Part shown: piece by piece, positions 36,301-41,800 of the stretch | Position numbering within the stretch: position 1 is the first letter of the stretch | Layout of the letters: the number at the start of each line of letters is the position of its first letter | Assembly: GCF_015706575.1 (NCBI RefSeq) | Contig: NW_024037058.1 | Span: forward strand, 13,785,547 to 13,849,546 | DNA length: 64,000 nt | DNA from: Patiria miniata | Taxonomy: Eukaryota; Echinodermata; Asteroidea; Valvatida; Asterinidae | Direction of reading: 5' to 3' | Notes under the pieces: generated by a model | Seen by the model: the letters and a program-made list of their open reading frames with translations, nothing else | Told to the model about the DNA's origin: nothing | Database searches by the model: none | Translations under genes and position numbers: made by a program

Positions 36301-38823
36301 GCGCAACAATTTCACAGATTATATGATACTAGTCTTGTCTCTACTTTGAGCAAGGATTTTCAAATTAGGCACGTCCCAGGTTATTGCAAATGTTCCTACG
36401 TAATTTAAACGCGCATCATCACATCATTAGTTTCGCTCGTACCCCCGCCCCTGTTTGTCTTCTATCTTCTATCTATAATTATGCACCCTTCCAAAAGTGT
36501 TGGGCAATTTTGGTGCTTCAAAGGACAATGTTCCCAGCGCCTGTAAGTTACATACCAATAGTGCTTTGCGATTCAATTGTACTGGCGAATCACCGGAGCT
36601 GATCGGGATTCAATATTTCAGTGACCCCTTTTCTGGAGTATATAATTTTAGCAACTTGTTATCTCTCTGTCGTCCACGACACCAAATCCAAACTTTTCCG
36701 ACTATGCATACAGCGTGAATACTCTCCGTGACGTCACAAATTCGCGTTGGCGTTCGCTTTCCCGCGTATTATAAACCGGTGTCAAAATGGAAGTGGACTC
36801 CTATGAAATCTGCTTTCGTTTACCCTGTTGTGGACTCTAATCCGCACACGTGATTTGTCCCCGTTCTAATTCTGTCCACTAAGGCATGCGCAATACAACA
36901 AATGAACCTGTATTTTATAGAGTTCAAATTTCACACTGCACCGGCCTTCAAACAAAACTTTAGCCGTACCAGCTTTAAGCTGTTGCAAACCAATGTTTAC
37001 ATTTACAAGTGGAAACGTTTCTCATTGTATTCACTGCATGCTCATATTGTTTTCTGCCAGGAGACTATGATACGACTGGCGAGATTCGCTTGGGACTCAA
37101 GAAAGAGAGCAAAGCAGATGGGGACCAGTTATACGTAGAGGTCATCCAGTGTCGGAAGATCAGCTACAAATTCAAGACGGAAAATCCGCCAGGTAAGACC
37201 TGGACGTGTTGATCAGTCGTCGACTGGAGGGAAACTTATTATGACATCATTGTATTTAATGCAAAGTCCTTACAACTCAAGTTCTTCGGTCTTACGTTAG
37301 TTCAGACGTTTGAAATTAACTTTGACTAAGTTAAACTTGTGTACTTGACTTATGTAGTTGTAAATCGGCGTTTCATTTCACTTGGGATGCACTCGACAGC
37401 AACTCTGATGTCTTATCGGCGTGTGTGTTAGTCCCTCTTCCTGGCAATACATGCGGTTTTCCGTATTTTATTTTAAAGAGGATCCGACTTGTAAAACTTG
37501 TATTTCCTTAAAAATCAAATGCCAGAGTAATTCAGTGTTGGATTCTAAAGGTCGCTTGTGTATGAAGGCTATTGTTAGGCCAGGTAAACTACTATGGAGA
37601 CATTCTTGAGGTAAGATCAAGATAAGAAAGCCGACTAGAGTGGAACTGGAATGTGGAATCTCCGATTTATACATGTCGGTATTCTATCTTCAGTACCACC
37701 AGCCTGCATAATCCCGAAGTCCATTTCAGCACCAAAGCACATCGATGCCACATCGATGAAATTAACACATCTTTTCTTTTCTCAGCAGTAGCGTACCCTT
37801 TGATCTATTTTTCTCCATCAGATCTGTACGTGAAGGGCTACTTGGTAGTGGGTGACCGGAAGGTCTCCAAGAAGAAAACCCACATCGCAAAATTTACCAA
37901 GGAGCCCAAATTCAACGAGGTCTTCATGTACAACACGAGTGTAACAGGCCTGGCGTTGCAAGTAGGTAGTCATGCGTCCTCACGACCACTGTCCCCGCAT
38001 TAAAAATGCATTCTTTTTTTTTGTTATTCTGCCACCTTGACGTTTCACCTGTGCATGCAATGAGTAAGTTCAGGGATGTAAGTCCCCCCCCCCCCTCGAA
38101 AATGGTAATGCCCATTTACATCCCTCCAACACACGTTCGAGAGCGAACCATGGTAATTAACTATTGACAAACTGACCCCGTACCCACGCCGGTCTACTTC
38201 GGTAATTGGATTAGTCTAGTCGACTACTAGTTTAGTCGACTACTAGTTTAGACCGAAGTGGGTTCCATGCTTGTTACCAATAGTCGCGCATCATAAATTT
38301 ATACTGCAGGGAGCCAGAACCTTTTTGCGCCACTGAACGAAACCAATGGTCCTCGATCGCACTTGCCCAATTTTGAGGCTGGGGAATTATTAAGAACAAC
38401 TAAAAAGGCATAGTCACGGTACACTCATAATCAAACATTATTCATAGTTATGTTGGCAGTTCTCGACCTCTTCTTGAGAACAAGTCAAACATGAATCATA
38501 ACGCACTCCGATGTTATTTCGGTCGTTCTCGAACAGTGCCTTACAATTTTTGAGTCAAGCCGAAACATAAATAACATACTTTTTCAATTCTTTTCAATTG
38601 GTTTAATCATCGCCCTTTGCAAAATTAAATTGAAACTATTTTTCAACCTGTTATTTTTTTTCATCAGGTCTCGCTCTGGGCAGACGGTGGTCGCTTCGGT
38701 AGAAATACGCTGCTGGGAGATGCCATGATATGGCTGGATAATGTCAACTTCATCCCGAATGCTGATTCCGAAGCTTGGTACAAACTTTTACTCGCCTCCA
38801 GCAAATCACCCTCGAGCCCCTAG
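211..38823 (+). CDS. PCLO: Piccolo-like presynaptic active-zone scaffold gene, 3' part (21 exons)
   Basis: Piccolo is a very large cytomatrix protein that organises synaptic vesicle release sites; its C-terminal part carries a PDZ domain and two C2 domains. The 21 exons listed separately were joined by hand. All splice phases agree and give about 1,247 residues with no stop before 38821. In visible-residue numbers: Arg/Asp/His repeats at about 68-148, PDZ at about 340-432, C2A at about 527-660, a Ser/Lys/Pro-rich linker, then C2B at about 1108-1240. Vertebrate piccolo-type signatures, recalled from family knowledge, include GVDP before C2A, SGEIQ and LLPGRG in C2A, and GLKKE, VIQCR, YKFK and PDLYVK in C2B. 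RIM proteins share the layout, but their C2A lacks the aspartates seen here, so piccolo/Fife fits better. The gene continues upstream of the window. Exons without domains are supported only by splice consensus and phase. Confidence 0.9.
329..3819 (+). other. Piccolo intron, 3.5 kb
   Basis: Starts gtgaga and ends ttcacag. It holds the foldback element at 620-1049. The rest is AT-rich with a C-homopolymer near 1566, and I see no gene in it. Bases 1-210 are the end of the preceding intron. Confidence 0.7.
620..1049. mobile_element. Foldback MITE family A, copy 1
   Basis: 430 bp between TA dinucleotides. It begins CAGGGTGAGTAAAC and ends with the inverted form ttttactaaccctg. The arms pair over most of the length: tagtacaagaatcattcaaat on the left against gattagaatgattcttgcact on the right, and ccaccgctttaaagttctgt against acagaactttaaaacggtgg. 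No coding capacity. The TA flanks and CAGGG ends suggest a Tc1/mariner-type MITE. Confidence 0.85.
3820..4552 (+). CDS. PCLO: Piccolo exon b (Arg/Asp/His-rich repeat exon)
   Basis: The largest visible exon, 733 nt, with acceptor tattcacag and donor gaag/gtagat; enters phase 0 and leaves phase 1. It encodes about 244 residues starting GSTRRRRSADERR. Units of the form RDHGR-(T/S/A)-SPA-(A/T)-Q are followed by RD/SR-dipeptide-rich sequence such as RERDRDSHRDRDTHRD. The composition suggests a disordered basic/acidic linker, possibly phosphorylated at the SP sites (inference). Other frames and the opposite strand are also long open here because of the repeats; only this frame fits both neighbouring exons. 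Confidence 0.8.
3907..4146 (+). repeat. Coding tandem repeat, 10-12 residues per unit
   Basis: About seven imperfect 30-36 bp units inside exon b share the core cgtgatcacggtcgc followed by a (t/g)c(g/t)cctgcc segment. They encode RDHGRTSPAAQ, RDHGRSSPAAQ, RDHGRASPATQ, RDRDHGRTSPATQ and variants. Later units gain an extra Arg-Asp pair and drift towards HGRISPA. Third-position differences between units show the array is not freshly duplicated. Confidence 0.85.
4984..5123 (+). CDS. PCLO: Piccolo exon c (linker before PDZ)
   Basis: Acceptor caactccag and donor atgcag/gtatgg; enters phase 1 and leaves phase 0, 140 nt. It encodes DYYYGDQVYRMQASEW followed by an acidic-basic run (DDSGDDEDERRR) and ends with GGSRHMQ. 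No domain is recognised. It joins in frame to the PDZ exon. Confidence 0.75.
5720..5912 (+). CDS. PCLO: Piccolo exon d (PDZ domain, N-terminal half)
   Basis: Acceptor tgatacag and donor gaag/gttggt. It encodes the first half of a PDZ domain: strand A around RRFRLPRDP, the carboxylate-binding loop HGIGMRIIGGKRIPG (the family's GLGF position reads GIGM), then AYIAEIRRGGVADREG. Piccolo PDZ shows the same order with GLGIRIVGGKEIPG and AYIAKILPGGSAEQTG (family knowledge). PDZ domains bind C-terminal or internal peptide ligands; the partner cannot be read from sequence. Confidence 0.93.
6179..6505 (+). repeat. Dispersed repeat family B, copy 1
   Basis: A ~320-bp segment similar in the same orientation to 9786-10110. 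Shared blocks include gctccctgaat, gtaaactgtt, agactggtatcaat, attaacttt and attttacctcgctttcaat. It lies in the intron between the two PDZ exons. Class unknown; no inverted ends or coding frame seen. Confidence 0.75.
6786..6906 (+). CDS. PCLO: Piccolo exon e (PDZ domain, C-terminal half)
   Basis: Acceptor acgattag and donor aaatg/gtaagc; enters phase 1, leaves phase 2. It completes the PDZ domain: LREGDQVLEWCGMPLTGRT, then YEEVQRITRTADGDVEVVVKW. The LEWxGxPLTxxTYEEVQ pattern is a close match to piccolo. Confidence 0.93.
7028..8331. mobile_element. hAT-like non-autonomous element with 8-bp target duplication
   Basis: The element runs from 7036 to 8323 (1,288 bp). It starts CAGTGTTGTAGTCGAGTC and ends with the inverted form gactcgattgtcccacaacacag. 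It is flanked by a perfect 8-bp direct repeat CTTTGAGA at 7028-7035 and 8324-8331. Both ends carry subterminal runs of ccgagt/gagtcc words. An 8-bp duplication plus CAGTG termini fits the hAT superfamily. No transposase frame is visible inside, so it is a deletion derivative or MITE. It sits in the intron after the PDZ exons. Confidence 0.88.
8536..8639 (+). CDS. PCLO: Piccolo exon f (PDZ-C2A linker)
   Basis: Acceptor tttttcag and donor gaag/gtgaat; enters phase 2, leaves phase 1. It encodes CGTNLLESPRQRSRPP followed by a Ser/Arg-rich stretch and HYIEEG. No domain; supported by splice consensus and phase. Confidence 0.75.
9007..9143 (+). CDS. PCLO: Piccolo exon g (PDZ-C2A linker, GVDP motif)
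   Basis: Acceptor ctgcag and donor cccaag/gtaggc; enters phase 1, leaves phase 0. It encodes ESLEEEAIRNGVDPRMLSER and then LEGISKAQYVYSS. The GVDPRMLSERLEGIS segment resembles piccolo GVDPKQLAAELQKVS in the same place, which supports piccolo over RIM. Confidence 0.85.
9480..9540 (+). mobile_element. SINE tail fragment
   Basis: Contains atacgtgcgctttataaat, identical over 19 bases to the 3' tail of the SINE near 45600. Probably a truncated 3' end of the same family. Confidence 0.55.
9665..9709 (+). CDS. PCLO: Piccolo exon h (45-nt microexon leading into C2A)
   Basis: A 45-nt exon (15 codons) with acceptor gttcacag and donor attcag/gtgagt, phase 0 on both sides. It encodes RKGRDRNKKISGEIQ. 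The SGEIQ/ITGEIQ motif is the first strand of piccolo C2A, so this small exon is needed for the domain. Being phase 0-0, skipping it would keep frame. Confidence 0.88.
9786..10110 (+). repeat. Dispersed repeat family B, copy 2
   Basis: Second copy of the repeat at 6179, clearly diverged. It lies between the 45-nt exon and the first C2A exon. Confidence 0.75.
10230..10360 (+). CDS. PCLO: Piccolo exon i (C2A, first half)
   Basis: Acceptor ccctacag; the donor is GC: cctggaagagg/gcaagt. It encodes IQLDYDERTGDLSVGILRGR, then GLAPKDINGLADPFVK and TCLLPGRG. Loop 1 carries both canonical C2 aspartates (APKD and LADP). It is GC-rich compared with the flanking introns, like the other conserved domain exons. 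Confidence 0.94.
10361..10366 (+). other. PCLO: Non-canonical GC splice donor
   Basis: The intron after LLPGRG begins gcaagt. Using it gives codon gg|a and the in-frame junction LLPGRG-PDNKRKTRYV, as C2 homology demands. No GT within a few bases restores frame. AGG/GCAAGT is the strong consensus typical of functional GC-AG introns. Confidence 0.87.
11259..11424 (+). CDS. PCLO: Piccolo exon j (C2A, middle)
   Basis: Acceptor ccaaagtag and donor gggcag/gtgagc; enters phase 2, leaves phase 0. It encodes PDNKRKTRYVPKTLTPEWNQ, then a strand and helix segment, and ISVWDFDRFTFNDFMGQ. The WDFDRFxxND loop 3 supplies the other three canonical calcium-binding aspartates of type I C2 domains (compare synaptotagmin YDFDRFSKHD). 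With loop 1, all five positions are present. Confidence 0.94.
11542..11620 (+). mobile_element. Left end of a second hAT-like copy
   Basis: The sequence cagtgttgtagtcgagtc at 11542 matches the first 18 bases of the element at 7036, followed by similar agtcc-rich sequence. I found no matching right end, so this is a truncated copy; its right limit is approximate. Confidence 0.6.
11858..12236 (+). CDS. PCLO: Piccolo exon k (end of C2A and start of long linker)
   Basis: Acceptor ctcgacag and donor agccagg/gtaaga; 379 nt, enters phase 0, leaves phase 1. It begins ILIDLSDQHILDNRPRWFSL, the last C2A strands (piccolo: LIDLSSTSHLDNTPRWYPL). Then comes Pro/Ser/Gly-rich linker: SPITTLPSAHPAHPLSLLVG, SGDHGSPERRRALSRSMERV, and SDSQSSRSSGYEYDTDRSTQ. 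Phosphorylatable SP/RS sites are plentiful (inference). Confidence 0.92.
14878..15010. mobile_element. Small inverted-repeat MITE
   Basis: The left arm ggccatgtccgaaacaggct pairs with the inverted right arm agctgattcggatgcagcc, and cagagctagc pairs with tagctctag, over about 30 bp. Family not identified; ends approximate. Confidence 0.55.
15068..15192. mobile_element. 119-bp palindromic MITE with 3-bp target duplication
   Basis: 15071-15189 starts GGGTGCGTTCGAGCGTGTTA and ends taatacgctcgaacgcaccc, a near-perfect inverted repeat. AGT directly flanks both ends (15068-15070 and 15190-15192). GGG termini and a 3-bp duplication fit a PIF/Harbinger-type MITE, though that superfamily usually prefers TWA. 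Confidence 0.8.
16544..16675 (+). CDS. PCLO: Piccolo exon l (linker)
   Basis: Acceptor tctttatag and donor aaaaag/gtacga; 132 nt, phase 1 in and out. In the phase set by the neighbours it encodes DHHRDRPSKPPPSSSTQYRH, then NGQHNCKAYPNNGAGRTHTN. No domain. A second frame is also open, so the assignment rests on phase continuity. Confidence 0.65.
16859..17051. mobile_element. 189-bp MITE with 28-bp inverted ends and TA flanks
   Basis: 16861-17049 begins GGGAGGTTTCGCAAGCGAAT and ends with the inverted match atttgcatgcgaaatctctc, followed by TA as on the left side. The interior is rich in tacg words and has a TGACGTCA palindrome. It lies in the intron just after exon l. Confidence 0.8.
17862..18079 (+). 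CDS. PCLO: Piccolo exon m (Lys/Ser/Pro-rich linker)
   Basis: Acceptor ctcttgtag and donor aaacag/gtgaga; 218 nt, enters phase 1, leaves phase 0. It encodes VDHNANHTAKDGSPPKGQPP, then a Ser/Thr/Lys-rich stretch ending EKRTKQDTKKQ. No domain; the composition suits the disordered C2A-C2B linker. Confidence 0.7.
19254..19425 (+). CDS. PCLO: Piccolo exon n (linker)
   Basis: Acceptor ctgtttag and donor gagcag/gtacgt; 172 nt, enters phase 0, leaves phase 1. It encodes SKPEPKQQAKKEPSRALSPD, then NVRASKPRNEPSIFHYTSTN. It is open across its length only in the frame that also fits both neighbours. Confidence 0.7.
19806..19983 (+). CDS. PCLO: Piccolo exon o (linker)
   Basis: Acceptor cttggtag and donor cgaaag/gtagct; 178 nt, enters phase 1, leaves phase 2. 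It encodes EKASKKAYDKGASTSKSAQN, then PSTSSVIRRSSAELYEGQAL and LNGSENLDDE. No domain; Ser-rich with RRSS-type kinase-like motifs (inference). Confidence 0.75.
20100..20283 (-). mobile_element. tRNA-derived SINE, reverse orientation
   Basis: On the minus strand the sequence reads ggttagctggatagtcctgc (A-box-like), and about 60 bases on ccgggttcgaatcccgg, a perfect B box in a perfect 5-bp T stem. It is followed by a non-tRNA body to about 20100. The rest does not fold as a tRNA, so this is a SINE. Confidence 0.7.
20598..20683 (+). CDS. PCLO: Piccolo exon p (acidic linker)
   Basis: Acceptor tgttacag and donor gaagcag/gtatgt; 86 nt, enters phase 2, leaves phase 1. It encodes RKEEEWIEASKSSADTHTRQ, then PIEVEVIEAG. 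No domain recognised. Confidence 0.7.
21518..22027. mobile_element. Foldback MITE family A, copy 2
   Basis: 510 bp between TA dinucleotides, with degraded ends (cggggtgagtcaaaa and ttccaacctg). It shares internal blocks with copy 1: acaaccaccgttttaaagtt, gatcacaaaa and ttttcgttttgctgaaagaac, each also present inverted. Confidence 0.82.
22500..23580 (+). repeat. GGCTGG/GGATGG minisatellite, about 1.1 kb
   Basis: Imperfect units of about 55-62 bp are built from ggctggatggatgg, gctgagtggctggcttgc and aagctggctagctgg words. A higher-order repeat of about 318 bp is visible: the block at about 22570-22690 recurs at about 22888-23007. Open frames on both strands come from the repeat and are not genes. 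Confidence 0.9.
25551..25572. other. Doubled CRE-type palindrome
   Basis: tgacgtcatcatgacgtcat holds two TGACGTCA octamers separated by TCA. This could be a CREB/ATF site pair, but it sits deep in an intron with no other promoter signs. Confidence 0.3.
26386..26479 (+). CDS. PCLO: Piccolo exon q (linker)
   Basis: Acceptor cttgcgtag and donor tgaaag/gtaagg; 94 nt, enters phase 1, leaves phase 2. It encodes GKDDVAEDSKRSQSKEKAGD, then SALLNGGHDTER. It is isolated between introns of 5.7 and 6.9 kb; phase and base composition support it, homology does not. Confidence 0.65.
28070..28265. mobile_element. About 195-bp MITE with 40-bp inverted arms
   Basis: The left arm (aaatccccgtcatctgattg preceded by a ttttatgcaaaacctcaac segment) is the inverse of the right arm (caatcagatgacgaggattt followed by attcaggtgttgtataaaac). 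No coding capacity; superfamily not assigned. Confidence 0.75.
28391..28855. mobile_element. Foldback MITE family A, copy 3
   Basis: 465 bp between TA dinucleotides. It begins CAGGGTGAGTAAAAAA and its right end inverted reads CTGGGCGAGTAAAAAA. Long arms share the aaatggcaggaccaat and tctaggatatgaaagc blocks with the other copies. Confidence 0.85.
33417..33586 (+). CDS. PCLO: Piccolo exon r (linker before C2B)
   Basis: Acceptor acttgttag and donor cgccaa/gtatgt; 170 nt, enters phase 2, leaves phase 1. It encodes GVPSLWVRKPQLDLGTSSGL, then MQVNLKAAMYTRMFAGDLGP and a segment ending IDPETP. No domain recognised. Confidence 0.72.
33587..37060 (+). other. Piccolo intron, 3.5 kb
   Basis: Includes a poly-G tract near 36114-36130 and a cgtgacgtcacaaatt motif near 36727, also found near 15227. 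No gene or convincing element otherwise. Confidence 0.5.
37061..37192 (+). CDS. PCLO: Piccolo exon s (C2B, first part)
   Basis: Acceptor tttctgccag and donor ccgccag/gtaaga; 132 nt, phase 1 in and out. It encodes DYDTTGEIRLGLKKESKADG, then QLYVEVIQCRKISYKFKTEN. Piccolo C2B reads [33 protein letters not shown] (recalled), a residue-by-residue match and the best single discriminator for piccolo. Confidence 0.95.
37822..37961 (+). CDS. PCLO: Piccolo exon t (C2B, middle)
   Basis: Acceptor ctccatcag and donor gcaa/gtaggt; 140 nt, enters phase 1, leaves phase 0. The junction rebuilds PPDLYVKGYLV. It continues SKKKTHIAKFTKEPKFNEVF with the polybasic SKKKT strand. The PDLYVK and EPxFNE motifs match piccolo C2B. 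Confidence 0.95.
38668..38823 (+). CDS. PCLO: Piccolo last exon (end of C2B and stop)
   Basis: Acceptor tttcatcag; 156 nt including stop TAG at 38821-38823. It encodes VSLWADGGRFGRNTLLGDAM, then IWLDNVNF and AWYKLLLASSKSPSSP-stop. Piccolo has [21 protein letters not shown] and WHKLLVS at the same points. The aspartates of calcium-binding loop 3 are mostly missing, as in vertebrate C2B. Confidence 0.95.
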   Translation, partial: VSLWADGGRFGRNTLLGDAMIWLDNVNFIPNADSEAWYKLLLASSKSPSSP

Positions 38824-41800
38824 CGACGGCGCCACGTATGGGAAGGAGGTCATCTTTTGTGACTCTAATCATTTGTTTCAGGAGCTTGTAATCGATGGCT
38901 TCAACCACGTCCGCACTGTGGGACGTCTATAAGAAAATGCCGTGAACTATCATTGGTCACTTGAAAGGCATGTTCTGGCGAAATACTTCTTGCTATATGC
39001 ATATTGGTCGTGTACTCTATAACGTTCCTGAACGATCACTGGGTTTATTCACCAGCAGCCAACATACCTTCAACGTTGGAGCGGGGAAGGTCTTTGATCG
39101 CATCCGAATTACTTGGTGCGCCGTTAGTAGCACAAGTGTTTTTGGGAACTGGCTTCACCTGCTTCCAGAGGTACGAGTAATGGCGTAGTCAAGTAATTGG
39201 GACCCGGCCTAATGTCAATCCGCGACATCACAAGCTCCCAAAACACGCCTGTTTTAACTCAAGTCGGAGAGGAAATTCTCAATCAAACACGTACTGAAAA
39301 TAACTGGTCAGTTGCTGGCTCATACACTCACGATACTTCATAAAAACCCCAAGGCGCAATCGAAATTTTTAATATACAAAACTTCCACAACTCCAGTCCA
39401 AATATGCTTCAAAACTAGGGCCTACCTCCCAGTTCTCATGATTGTAATGTTTTGGTTGCATTGGTATTCGTAAATGATGATGATGATAATAGTAGATATA
39501 GATTATGGTAGTGCACATGGCCGTCAAAGTCATCAACATACCTCCACCAATTGCACACGGGAATCACGCCCTTGATTACCATGTCATTCCAAGGCTGTGG
39601 ACTGCCGAGGCAACCGTGACCGAGTTTCCATCCTTCACGATGTATCTTACTGCAGAAAGCTGGAAGGCCAGGAATGTGCATTCTACAAGCTGGAGGGAAT
39701 ATATGTTGTCTGAGAATTAGTCCGTTGAACTATATTCTTAATCCTCCTTTAATCCCAGTGCCCAGCAGCACCTCATCAATTACTCTAAATCCCGGTTTCC
39801 AGGCGGACAGCTGTTCATACGCAGAACCTCTTGTTTCTTTATGTTAAAATAAGACTCTAACCTGCATATCCCTTGAGGTGTTGATTTATCGATTGGGTTT
39901 AATTTCTTCAAACATAATTTGTATTCACTGAAAGTTTGATATAACATTAACATCTTAAATCTATTCCCATGAATCGGTATCGAAATAATATTAGCGAGAA
40001 CTGTTTAACCACCAACGGAAACATAACTCATAAAAATGGTTAAAAATTCGGAAACGTAAATCTTATGTTATATTCAATTCCTTCTTAATGATATTCTTGG
40101 GTATTTTCTTCTACAAACTGTGTTAAAACACCTCCTTGTTAAATGCTTCTGACGAAAAGAAAGCACTTGACATGGCTTTTTATTATTGTATGCTTCTACT
40201 CGATGGTAAAACTTACAAAATAAGATAACAGGCGACAGAGTTGGTGAGGCAATACACATTATTCATAATATTGCAACCAACCACTGTATAACAGTTGAAT
40301 GTAATTGATGCAGTTAGTCTGACAATATAGAGATGGTGTTATGCCCTCCTCGGAAGGAACACGCCTTACAAATTCAGGCATCGTCCATATTTCCAATATT
40401 GACGGAACTATAAGCGGTGCAATAACGGTAATTAATGGATTTTTAATGAGCCAACTGTGGTATTATATGCCGGAGATGCTACCAAATTTGACCTGGGTTC
40501 ATGCATGATTAAGAAATCCTTGGTGGCTATACGATGCTTGTCACCATTGCTATGACAACACACGCATCGTTGCGCAAAACTAAGAGGCATTGTAGCCGGT
40601 TTGGGCCGCCACTACAAAAACAAAATGGCGCTGCTGAGGACAGAAATAGGCGGTTTATAGACCTTTCTACGCTTGGTTGGCAAACTGCATTTTTGCCAAC
40701 CACGGGTTACAAAACTATGGAAGGTCCAACACTGCAAAAATAAAGAAGAGTTATTAAAGATAACCAAAATATTATTTGATTGTTGGAAATACAACATTGT
40801 CAACAAAGCTACAACATAATTTTCTAAACATGCCTTAATTTTTACTTTGTATTGAGGGCGTTGGGGGAAATTTTTTGGGTAAAACATGTTGCCAACCATG
40901 GCTTCAATATATGCGCTTGCGGCAGCCATATAAAATGGCGCCAATGTTTACAAACAAAAGAAAGGTCTATAGGCCATGGTTTTGAACATATGAGGGCGCT
41001 GTAACAACGCCATTGTCTGGGTAGTAACAACGTCTCCATGGATACGATATCTTGCTGCGCCATGTTGGTTTCCATCATGCCCTGCGTTAGTGAAATACTA
41101 ATACTAGAAAAATCCTACTTACTTACGCCGTTTCGTAACTTTACTTAAATCTAAAACCTAAACATAGAAAAATGTAGTGTTTGAGCAGTAGGATTGTGCA
41201 AATTGATGCACACCCAAAATGCCGTAGTTACAGCGCCCTCTTCGTTCAAGAATAAGCACAGCAAATGCTTGCTTGACAAAAAAAAACAGGTTACCAGTTA
41301 AACTGCCTCGGTATAATAAATGGTATCTCTGCTTAGTTTTGGTAAGCACATATATTTGATCATCGGTAATTCTCTGCCAAGTGCTTCATGAAAGTGGGCT
41401 AAGGTATTGCCTCTTTTTATGTCTGTGAGTGAGCAGATTTTTTTTACAAATCTGCGAGGGACCTATAGCCAAATATATTTCTTAAAACATACTCTGACTG
41501 TGTGCTAAATGCCATGTTTTAATAATCAAAGGCACAATTCCCCAAGTATAAGGTGGAGTCGGAGGGCAATGATTTTGTGTCGCTGGGATAGGCTTTTGTC
41601 CTGTCATTGAAAAAAAAAAAGCCTCTGAGATTATATGCAACGCATAAGCTCTATTGATTAGGCAGGTAAATATTGAAGTGATTTAGCAACATTTTGTTCA
41701 CTTGACGATATATGATCGTGAGGCCCTGACAAATCCGGTCTTTTGGGGTGTACGGTCAAAATGGTACCCCAAAAATAATGTTCGGTTGAATTGGACATGG

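Noticed and set aside
40590-41080. Possible inverted-repeat element around the aaaatggcgc and ttatagaccttt blocks
   Set aside because: Inverted similarity is short and interrupted, with no clear termini or target duplication.
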